Source: Ceriagrion tenellum | Taxonomy: Eukaryota; Arthropoda; Insecta; Odonata; Coenagrionidae | Length of the DNA: 64,000 nt | Direction: 5' to 3' | Assembly: GCA_963169105.1 (NCBI GenBank) | Contig: OY720632.1 | Span: forward strand, 188,046,448 to 188,110,447 | Part shown: positions 46,201-58,200 of the stretch, in pieces | Layout of the letters: each line of letters begins with the position of its first letter | Position numbering within the stretch: the stretch's first letter is position 1 | The notes under the pieces: generated by a model | Told to the model about the DNA's origin: nothing | Databases searched by the model: none | The model's input: the letters and a program-made list of their open reading frames with translations, nothing else | Translations under genes and position numbers: made by a program

Positions 46201-49200
46201 TATGTGAGAGCCATTAGGATTAATACAAACTTACAATGAAATATTTCGGTGACTAACTCTGTCTAGGGTCACTCAACCTCAATAAGAATCAGAGACAGGA
46301 CTTAGCTTTCTAGAGTGGTAAGTTGATAAGGTCTAAGCCCGTTAATGAATGGTTGAAGGCAGTGTTTTGATGAAAATGCATCCAACAGCTGTATCTTATC
46401 ACATTTTATGATCTTTTAAGTTTTCATCCTTAATAGCCTTGAAGAATGGTGAAAATTTCTTAGCATTGAAACTATTTAGTAACATGACTAAGGTGATAGG
46501 CATATTTGGAACTTATTATGCCTAGTGTGAGCACTCATCATTCATCTATGACCTAGCTAAAAGTGCTGCTTTAAATGTTAAAATTTCGCTGAAGCATAGA
46601 GAGCAAAACTTTATTCCACAGAATGAGGAAGTGAAATGGACCAAATGAAGCGATTAATCTAAGCATTTGTCAGCCATTAGGTACATATATGGAGTTAAAT
46701 CACAGTTCCTACAATTTACATTTACAACAAATAATTGTGATATGAGAGGTTGAGTAGTGAACATGTTTCTGGACTCATTTCTTATATTAATACTGCATTT
46801 TACTATGAAAATTCATTAGGTTATTTCTGCACCAGTCAAAAAACCTTTTACAGCATCGGTTTCTAATACACCTTATGTAAGACCTTCAACTCTGAGAGGC
46901 AGCCAATTTTTTTGGAAAAAACAATATTTTTATGGGGTTAATTTGATAATCAGGCATACCTTGAAGCCACTCAGAAACATGCAATGTCATCAATAGGACC
47001 ACTATTTCCACTTACTTTGAACATCAATCAATCGACCAGGGTAATCAGCAACATTAAATTCACTCGAGAATACTCTAATAGTAAAAGAATCTTAGGAAAT
47101 GAACTCTTAATATGTTGAAAGTCTAATTTAACTTGTCAAGAACATTGACAATATTCATCCATCATCGCATTATTAATGAACGCATCAGTACAGGGCATCA
47201 CTCTTAAAGATAAATACTGGGTTTGTAGAATTAAATTAGTGCAATGTACCACTAGTACCTCAAGAATCAACTCATACACAAATATAAAATAATAATTACC
47301 AATGCATACGTTATTTGTCAGAGTTGTTTTTGGCAGTAATAGACATTAAGATATCCAGCTCTGTTTACATTCACTTTTTAGCATTTTTAAAAACCTTAAG
47401 TACTTATAAGGATTGTTCATTGTTTACTAAAATTAATGAATACCATCGCTGTGGTCTAAATATCAAATAATTTGCCACAAAAGTTCTCCTCGTCGCTTTG
47501 TTTGTTGATGTATATGACTGCTGAGCATTTGTGAGCGAAAGTCACAGTTGTTGAGGGATTGTTTAATTTGAATCAAGAAGCCGGAAAGTTACATCCCTTC
47601 ACGTAACGATTTGAGTGTGCTAAACTAATAAAATAAAGACTTTAAATATTAAATAAACCAAAATTGTGCTCTAGAAGACCATAAAGTGAATCTATTCATA
47701 CCGTAAGTCAGTGACCATGAAATACCATCACTATTGCGCATTTCCAAATTTTTCAGGAGCTTCACGATGATTTCTGCCGATTACATCATCTTAAATCGAC
47801 TTAAAAATGAACTTTGGTGCGTCAAATTTATTTCCACGAAAAGCACTATGAGCATTCCATTCATAAAATATTCCATTTCTTTTTCATTTGGTAGTATTGC
47901 AAACCAGGAGGCATGAGAAATTTGAAAGGCTATATAATTGAAAAAATTACAATGATTTATGCCACAAATTTCTCTCAGAGCAGTCACACCACCAATAACT
48001 AGGATAACTGAACAAGAATTACACGAGTAAATATAGTTTTGCATCCAAAATAACATTTTAAATATGCCAGGTGATTACAGCAGACATCTTGAAAATGGGT
48101 TTATCCTCAGAATAAAAATTTATCTGGAGGAAGAAGTAGCCTGTAAATTTATTCGGTGGATAAAGCTTAAACGATGGTGGATAAATGCTTTCCTTAGGTT
48201 TATCCGGAGGATATGCTATCCACCAGATAAAACCCATTACCCGGAGATGGGTAAACCGGCCCTAAGTTGGTTCAAACTTCTGAGTGGTCCACCAAAACTT
48301 ACAATTTAGCATTGATTATGGTATTTTTATGATGTGAAGACCATTAACATTTCCTGTGACAAGTTTCCTTTGAAAGATCTTTTTCGTTGAAATGCAAATG
48401 CTTGTAAGACATGCCTGCATTAAAGCATCTTTGGTCTTGAAATCATTTGTGATGGGGGCTAGTTTCATTGTACAGCCTGTATAAAATCTGTGTACCTAAG
48501 CAAAGATATACATTTTGTATTATGTGATGGCTTTGGTTTTTACTGGTGCTTGGACACTATACATTCTAGTAAGGTGGTAATTTCTATGCTAACCATTCCT
48601 TATATTAATTTCTGTAAAACAAATCTCTGTTATGATAGTTGTTGGGAGCACAAAACTTGTCTTGGTGGAGAATTTGATGCATTATTTAAGGTGCCATTGG
48701 TTATCAAGTCCATTATGTAACTACTCTTTCAGGTTATGTTGTCTGTCCTTCTGGGAAGCGGTTTCTCCTCCTTTTCACATTCCTGAAGAAGAATCAGAAA
48801 AAGAAAGTGATGGTGTTTTTCAGCTCATGCATGTCTGTTAAATATCACCATGAACTCCTGAATTACATAGACCTGCCTGTCTTGAGTATTCATGTAAGTA
48901 TTACATTGGAGACCTCTCCCTTGATTTTTTTATTGGCTCTCTTGTGCTAATATTTGTCAAAGTTTATCTATGATAATAATTTTAGCCTAACTTAATCAGA
49001 AATGTAATCACTAAAGATCTCTGAGAAAAGAAATTGCCTATGCAGAGCTGTCAAATGTTTTCATAAGGGGAAGTGGATGGTTCCTGATGAGTAAAATCCA
49101 AGGTGCAAGAAGTAGGCATTAAGCTTTGTTGAAGATAAGGGATGAATGTGCAGTGAAAACATTTTCTTGATCAAGTTATATTAACAATAGTATATTTTGT

Positions 49201-52200
49201 GGCCCAGTGTAATATTTTTCCATCATTTTTGCCTTATGATTTTCAATTATTCCAGCCTTACTATTTTTATCTTTCATGTCTCTCTTATTAGGGAATTAAG
49301 TTTTATTTGAGTATTGCTAAAAATTTTATAATTAAGGGTTTTAATTGAGTAAAATGCTTTAAATGGGTTGCATTGAATTGCTTCGTTGTATTAAATGGCA
49401 GATCACTGAGTTCTGAGATTAAAAATAGATGCAGGTTATATAAGGGACCAAGAGGAGTCAACGGAAAAGGATAAACCTGCAGCCCACACTACCTTCCTCT
49501 ATGTTGCCCTAGGACAATGGAACCAATTGGAAGAGCATGAAGAAAATACAGCCTAGTGACAAGGTTTTCCACTTTCAAAAAGGTCAATGACATCATGCCG
49601 AATCTAAAAAAATGATTTCCGAGCACTATGAAAGGGGGAGTTTACTTGATGAGTAGTACATGCAGGAAGTCCTGCTCTTTGGGAATAGCAATTTCGTGCA
49701 GGATTGGGAAGCTCCAGAAAGGACAGGAAAGAGCCAGTTCTGCCTCTCAGCTGTCAGCGAGCATGCATGGTGTGAGTCTGGCCACTCCATATGCTCTTTG
49801 TAGACCTGAGTCCTGAGCGTAGAAAATCAATGCTTCGTGTGATTGATCTGGGAAGATATCGAGATTTAAAAATCCTGAAAAATTTAACAGAGACGATGGC
49901 TACAGCTTGGTAACAGCATGGAAGAGTTTTGGTGTGCCATGAAGTGGACAGAAAGAAAAATGGCTCAAAGAGTGTTTTTGGCCCCAAAATTGCAAGCCAA
50001 TTGGGCATGGCATATCAGCTATATGATCTAGCCACAAATATAGTGTGGTCATCTTAGACCTGAAGAGGCCACCAGGATGGGAGGAGAAATGTTTTCCCGT
50101 TGAACGAAAGTTATGATGGGCATCCTGGAAGAAGAAGATTGAACAGTATCTACCTCTGTTTATGTTACTTGTACATCTTCGCTTGGAATTCATTATTAAT
50201 TATCATAATGAGCATGTTGTAAGTAAAACATGGTACTTTCTTGGATTAATTTAGTCATAATTTCTTAATTAAAATTCACGATTATTGCAGTTCGTGCAAA
50301 TTGGTGTCTTGGCTGTCTATTGGGTTGGGAATAGAGAATGATGGAGCTCACCCAGAGACTCTTGGGTGGAGAAGGACGAGGTGAATAGATGGTGGACTCC
50401 TCTCCTGTTGGGGATGGGGATATGCTCAACCCAAGCTTGAGTTTGAATCACTTATCCCAAGTGCAGTGATCACCATTTCTCTCACAGTGCTGGTGGCAAC
50501 CGAAAATTTGGCTTATGCAGTGGAAGGAGTCGAGAACCCGAGAATGTGTGCTAAGCTCTGTGGAAATGACCTTTCAGGTCACTAATCATGGATCCTCATT
50601 GATGATATCTAGCAAATGGGGATTGACGCTCTTAAGCTGATGGATTTTCCTGACCAGTTATGGACTTCAAGCTTTTGTTCTAAAATTTCAGTTGTGAAAA
50701 GGTGCGAGTGGGTCATTGGCTGGAGAAAAAATGTGAATGTTGACTATTAGACACATTCATACACGTGGTTGTCAGGTATGTTTGGAAGTTGGATGGCGTA
50801 ATCTGCTAATTCCTTGTCATTTCAATTCTGCTGGTGGGCCCTAAGGAAGGATTTCTCATTTTTTTTAGTACTGTTTTCCATCTTATCATGGGAAGGGAAA
50901 TGTCAAGAATTGCTTGATGACCAGGGTAAACCCATAAGGTGAGAATGGGGAAGAAGACAATGGTCTTTTTGTCACTGTAAAGAAAACTACTTGGCTTGCA
51001 AGAAAACACCCTCGATTTCCACATTTCAATACTGTCCATGTTGATTTCCTGGAAATCATGCTTTATAGCCTGCTCCTTGGAATTCCCTCAAAATGGATGT
51101 TTTTTTCCTTTGGGAAATGCTTGGGGGCCAGGAGGCTTGAGGTTTGAATCTTGATATAAGTAATAAAAAGGGTATTGAACTTTGAGAAAAGACTTAAAGA
51201 AAATGCTGGTGAGAACTCAAATGGGGAGTGTGGTCCTGTGTGGGTCGGGAACTTGGGTCTTTGAGAAGGGAGGTTGTATGTACACTTGAGGCGTTTCATG
51301 TATGGGTTTGGAGAGTAATGGAGTGGATGATCTGGGAGGTAAGGAGGACGGATGAGGAACGAGGTGTTGGATGTGGTTTGAGAGAAGAGGAAGCTGGTGG
51401 TGGAGTTTTGGAAGCTAAGCAGAAGAGGTGAATGGAGGGGGGAACACTGGAGAAGTATGGAAGAGGGTAGGAATTCCAGATGAAATAATAGTTGGTGGGT
51501 GATGCGAGAGATTTTAGACGGACAAAGAGGTGGGTGACACCTATGAGAGGGAAAACCTGGCAAATATCAGAAATTTGGATGCATGGATTAGAATTGTCCG
51601 AAAACCCTTAGTCTTGTGGTAGAATTCTCAAATAACTGAATAAATTCTTGTCCTCCATAATGTGAGAAAATATTATTGCTGTGTCTAAGTAAACTTATGT
51701 GAGATGAACCGCCCTTGAAAATGGAACTAGGTGAAGCAAAATATTTGAATCAACTCGAAAGAATAAGTTGAAAATGGTAAATCTTCCTGTGAATCTTAGT
51801 CGAAGCATGTGCCATTAGTACAGCAGCTGATGCAATTCGATGTTGGACCTGGCCTTACAGACTTTGAAATACATGTACATTCTACCCAATGAGCTTTCAC
51901 TAGGGCATATGGCACTAGGGTGTTAGGACACCAGTGGTGTAAAGGGTGAGGTTTTAGGAGGTGACATGGCGGTGTGTATTATGGGTGTGTTTTAAGTAGA
52001 GTACAGGCTTTGTTATGGTCGCTTATTGAGCGTGGAAAGAACAAATTTGGTACCTATCTGTTTGGCAATGTATATCTCTTATTTTATTGCTTCTGTTTGT
52101 TTTGATCACATCAAAATACAAACAAGTCTGTAATGTCGATGCATTTCGTGTATTTGGCTCTAATCGCTATTGTTATCATTAAATAAGAGATATACATTGC

Positions 52201-55200
52201 CAAACAGATAGGTACCAAATAAAAATTAAATGTGTTGTGGTCAAATTCTTGTGTCTTATTAAAATATATGCTTACTGTTGAATGGATATTTTGACTTAGG
52301 AAATGATAATTTTGACCTGGGAAAGTCTGAGAATTTCAATATTTATAATCGGTAGCAACCCTTATTAATTCTCTAAGAAAATCATTTTAATTCTGCATAT
52401 TGTCACTAATGAATTCATTGAGATCACCAAGAGGTTAAATTATAAAATATTGTTTTGCAGGGTAAACAGAAGCAAACCAAGAGAACTGCAACCTTTTTCC
52501 AATTTTGCAATGCTGAGACTGGAATTCTACTTTGCACTGATGTAGCAGCTCGTGGGCTTGATATCCCTGATGTCGACTGGATTGTACAATATGACCCTCC
52601 AGATGACCCAAAGGTTATTATATTGTGTTTTTTTCTGTGCATGCTAATGTGTGTGAGCCTCTGTCTCTCATCTTGAGTCTTGTCAGAGAGGTTGGTGTGG
52701 TGGCTAGAGGACTGGGTTCAAAGCACGATAATCTGAGAGATTTTTTCAGTCGAATCTGAATTCCTTTATGCATATTGTATTTGAGGATATGTCAAGGGTT
52801 GCACTTCATCCATTGGATGAGACCGTAAACCGTGGGCCCAGAAGCACTTCATGAAGAGTGAGCATCGGGTTCCTCTCCACCCTTCCTTCTTACTCCTAGG
52901 CAGTGCCACTGACTCCAACTAGGACAAAATTGAGCTTGAGACTTGAGCTTGGCTGGTTACCTTCAAGCCAAAATTACCAACCTTTCAGTCATCTGTAACT
53001 TTGACGGTAACATGATCTTGTGTCGTTTTAGTTATTCATAGTAGTTACTTTAGCTCTGATTTCAAAGGAATCAAGTCATCTATAGTTTCGAAAGAATCTG
53101 GTCAATAATTGGCTCTAGTGTGAAGACTGGGCGTTAGTTTATCGATATACACTCTGAGGCTTGGTTTAATAATCACTGCTTAAATATTTTCTTGGTGTGA
53201 AAACTGATGCTTACATATTCTCCAATTGATAAGGCTCACATCAACTTCTAGTCCATTGTGCATCAACCAGTGGTCTGTGGTAATGAGCAAATTGGTAAAA
53301 ATAATTCTTTAGTTAGGATCAAGTTAACATTAAGGCTAAATCATTTTGATGTTTACATTAAAAGACTTTGTTAAACCAAGTTTTATGGATTTAGCATTTC
53401 AATTTTACTTCTAAGATTTTTCCTAATAGCTTTGTAGTGTTACATTTTGTTAGAACTGTATGCTGTCAAGTCCAGTATCAGCATACATGGAGCATCCTTG
53501 ATTTCCTAATTGGTGTCTTCCTAGCTTGTCACTTTTCCCATTCACTGTAACACGTACAATTCAATTTTCAGTGCAACTCTAGGACAGGACTGTGCTCAAG
53601 TTTGTACTTACTTGGTGATTATTTGAATGCTTCTAGGTATCTTGGTTGGCCTGTGATAGGTTCTGTCCGAGATATAAATTATATACTTGATAATATGTGG
53701 AGACTTAATTAGGATTGCTCACCTTGTGACCAAGGCTTTCTGGGGAAATGTGTACTGCAACTTTATTACTAAGTACTGTGTTCTCCCTCTCTGCTGACAT
53801 TTTAATGATTCAACAAAAAATTGGTTAATTCCCCAATTATGCGGAAAGACTGGGGTGCTTGAAGTTCTGATCAGGAGTTTCAGCATTGTAGTTATTGGGA
53901 TTTATAATGTAGGGATTTAGTCATGGTAATATTTGGATATGGTTCTTTTGTTGGCCGCCATTGAATTACATGTAATTATATTCTTGGTGTGTTTTATTTT
54001 CTTAAATGATGATTCCAAACATTTCTTATTAAATCACTGTGGACACTTACAGGAGTACATTCATCGAGTTGGTCGGACAGCTCGTGGAGAAGGAGGTCGT
54101 GGCAGTGCTTTGTTAATTCTGAGACCTGAGGAACTTGGATTCTTGCGATATCTGAAACAAGCTCGTATTCCACTGAATGAGTTTGAGTTTTCATGGAACA
54201 AAATTGCCGATATTCAGCTACAGGTAAGTCCCTATTTATGCTAAATGCCATGATTCATTTCATACTGAGAAAAATTGTGTTGCAAGTACAGCAAAGTATT
54301 GAGCAACATATAGTGTCTCAACTTTTAGAGGGATTAAGGTGGGAGCCCTTAGAGACTCTGAGGCTACACGCTAGACTTAGTTTGCTTGGGAAATTCAGAA
54401 CTGGCGTGTTTCAGAGTGACACAGAGAGTATTATCATGATGCCTCACTACGTGTAGATGTTATTGTGTATAGCAATGGTTTGAATGCCCTCATTTAAAAA
54501 AATATACTTTTAGAACTTGCATACCTATTGTTTCCACCTATTTAGGATGTGTACAATGCAGATGAGACAGCTCTAATTAAGCATTTAATTTTGGAAAAAT
54601 CTTTAGCCGAGAAGTGGTATTGTGGAAAGGCCAACTTGGATGATTTTTGGAGTTAGTCAAAACCTGTCAGTATAGCTTTATAAATTGTGGAAAATCGCTT
54701 AGAAAAGGTGATTTATTCTTCCACTCTGTCATGATTCTACAAAGGTACTTTACCTGCTACTTAATGAAGTTAAAAGGCAAATTAGTCACCTAATTAATCC
54801 TCTCGGTCAAAGCATTGTTGGAAAAAATTGGGAAGTTAAGTTAATATAGCAGTCGCAGAAGAACCATCGCTGTGCCGTGGTCAATTTTGGGACATGGACC
54901 TCAGAACTTTTTAAACCCTGCCTGGCGGGAAAGGAAGGTAGTAAATTGTGGAGTGTCAGTGAGCGAACCTTTTCTAGTTGCTGCCAATCTTAGCACCTCG
55001 GTAAATTCCTCAAATGAGTTACAGCTACCTGGTGACCGGTTTGTGGCATTTTCCTCGTACTACCACTTCTGGCAAAGTAGTTTGACTCACCTACCTCATT
55101 CTCAGATGTCCCCTTCTCTACTTTCCCCTCCATCCGTTCACTTCACTTCCTCTACTTTACCTTTCCCCTCCGGCATGCTGAAGTGCTTCAGGATCTTTTG

Positions 55201-58200
55201 GTTTTGCTATAATTAGCTAAATGGTGTTATAGTCTGGAGCATTCCCTAAGTGTGCAGCTTGTACATCTACATCTACGTCATACCCTGTGAGCCACCCTAA
55301 AGGTGTGTGGCAGGGGGTGCTTCCACACCAGGCATGCGTGAATTGTATGGCAGAACACAAACTATATTAAAACCAGCGTACCACACGTGCAACATGCCAA
55401 TTAAAAATCTACTGGCCAAGAAATATTTTATCTTCAATCATTCCAACATGCAAAGGATACAAAGACAACTTGACAGATTCAAAATATCATGCATAAATAA
55501 TAACATCAATATTTATATCATGCAGAAATAAGAATGTAGAGAATATAAAGAGTAAGATCTACAATCTAGCTAATCTCACTATCCACACTGTTCATGATGA
55601 CGATCACAGCCATTACGGTCCCAAATAGTACGCGGAAAAAATGACATTTTATACCTATCGGCTCTACAATCTATCTCTAATTTTATTGGCACGATCTAAT
55701 CTGCCATAGTACGAGGGGGTTAATAGTATGTTTTTTACGTCGTCAGAGAATTGTTTTTCCTGAAACCCTGTTTATCCTCGTAACGGTTGTGTAGACTGTG
55801 CATGGTGCAAAACTGTTGCGAAATTATAATCATGATGTAATCCTTGTTACTCAAAGGCACTTTACTCTAGATTTGGACCAACACGGCATATACTATACAC
55901 ACAATACACATGTTCTGGTTGCCCATTGTATTGAAAAATAATATTAATGAGAGTTAGCGGTGAAGGTGATTTGGTGTAACCCAATACTCTTGATCTCATA
56001 TTATATTTCATTATGTATCAGGAAAGAAGTGTTATCAGGGCCACTGGTTGGAGAGACTTGATTTCTCATCAATTTACTGATTATTGGATGAAGTGAGAGT
56101 GATTGACTTGATTAATATGCAGTTGATTATGAAATAATCAAATGAAGGTAGCTCATAACTATTTTCGGAGTAAACCAAACCAAAATTCTGATGCATTTCA
56201 TGTACATAGTTTCATTATTTCTTCACCATATGTACCAATTTTGCTGTCTAAACACGTATTGTTTGGAAAACCTAAGTCATCTTTCTTAGATTTAATATGA
56301 TTCTGTAAATACAGTAAAACCTCTTTATATCGAAATGGAAGAGACCAAAATTTTGGCATTTTGATATATGGAGGTTCACTATGAAGAGGTTTCAATGATG
56401 CGATCGTATTTCTTACCAATCTGGAAATGAAAGTCACTGCTGTCTTTAAAATCTATATATTTATGTGTTAAAACATATATACATGCATTCATTTACATGA
56501 TTTTATATTGTTATGGTTTATATGAAAAGATGAAGGAAATAAAAACTATTCTCAAGTGCTCTTTGCTGAAAAAAATTAGTAAAATGTGTTTAATTTTTTT
56601 TTCAAACTCTTTACAAACTATACTTGCTATCTTATGAAACAAAAGCATGTTTTCACTCTTACACTCCTCTATGCTTAAAAAAACCTTTCTATTACATTCA
56701 ATGCTTCTTGAACCTCCTTTTTGGTGGGAGCTGAAAATAATTCCTCATCATCAACTTCTTCCTCCATATCACCCTGTATTGGTAACTCATGTCCTTCCTC
56801 TGCTTCTCCCAAAACCTCCCCCTTATTTGGTGCATATGTAAATAAAGCATTATCAAGATCCATATAGTCTTCAAACGATGACTGAATGTCCATTATGTCC
56901 TTAATATCATGCCATTCTTTTGGTTCATCCTCAAACACTTCACTTTCATCCTCACTTCTACCCCCATAAACCCTGCCTTAATGAAGCATTTCTCAATTGC
57001 TCCTGGTGCTAATTCATTCCATGAAAGTCATAGTCTGTACATGGCCTGAAGCATGTTCCACGAGCACTTCTTAAATTCATTCTTATTATCTACTGTCCTC
57101 AACATGTACATCACTTGTTGCTGCAGGTAATGTCTTTTGATTAAGGAAATAATACCTTGATCAAGGGGCTGTACCTGACATGTTGTGTTTGCTGGAAAAG
57201 ACACTCCTTATATATTTCTTAGCACTATTCCATTGGTTTTGTGGGCTGTACATTGGTCTACTAGGAGGACAATTTTTCGATTCCTCATACCCATCTTAGA
57301 ATCCATCATATTTAACCACACTCGGAATATGGATGCAGTCATCCATGAGTTTACAGAATTCCTGTGTAAGCAAGGAAGTTTTTAATAATTTTGAAACACC
57401 TTGGTTTTTATATTTGCCAATAACGAGAGGCTCCAATTTCTCGGAGCCATCAGAATTGGCACAAAACAGAATTGTGAACATATATTTGCTTTTCTTACCA
57501 CCATGACAGGGTTCACCTCATACTCCAAGGGTTCTATCTGGGAGCAGGTTATAGAAAAAACCAGCCTCATGGACATTAAAAATGTCACATTGTTTGTACC
57601 CTATTAAAATTGTATGTAGTGTTTGTTTCCATTCTTCTACCAGAACAGCACTAACACCAGCTTCTTCTCCACACGTCTTTAAAGTTGTGAGATTCCACTG
57701 GGTTTTAAATTTTTGCAGCCAACCAGTGGAAGCGTGAAAATTGTCAATTCCCATTTGCAATGCAATTTCCCTTGCTTTCTGCTGCAAAATTGGTCCAGAA
57801 ATGGGGATGTTCCTGGCTCTACCTTCCATCAACCAATCGAAATTCCCCTTGTCTAGCTGCTCGTATTTTACTGCCTGAGATTTTTTATTCGCACAGCCTT
57901 GATGGGCAGCTTCTTCTGTTTTTTCACGGTTCTTTAAAATAAAGGTCAGGGAAGATGGTGGTATACGGAAGGTTTGCGCTATGTCTTTCTTCTGCTTCCC
58001 CTCGTCAATGGCTCGGAAAATCGCTAATTTTGCCTCTGTTTTGAGCAGCTGCCTATTTTTATTAGTCAAATCCATCTTCAACCTATAATTAATCAAGTAA
58101 TTTTCGCTTGTTTTCATGTTTTCCCTTATTTTTTTAATATTACTTGAAAAAAAACGATAAAATTTACGAATAAGCTTCGCAGTAATTGATTAAAACATTA

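Larger units (their letters stand above)
44012..48732 (+). other. DDX18 intron 7
   Basis: A 4.7-kb intron. It holds a pogo remnant (44,936-45,944) and a foldback (48,094-48,238). A repeat-like word 'CCTATGATTGGTTGACTGCAG' near 44,169 recalls dispersed arthropod repeats but has no defined ends. Confidence 0.6.
48894..52460 (+). other. DDX18 intron 8
   Basis: A 3.6-kb intron with a decayed LINE piece (51,150-51,560) and a 39-bp-armed foldback (52,046-52,219). The region 49,430-51,100 is moderately complex in composition and may be an old retroelement, but I could not identify it. Confidence 0.6.

Noticed and set aside
51063..51563. 166-codon minus-strand frame
   Set aside because: It is antisense to a recognisable decayed LINE tail on the + strand and purely compositional (pyrimidine-rich strand).
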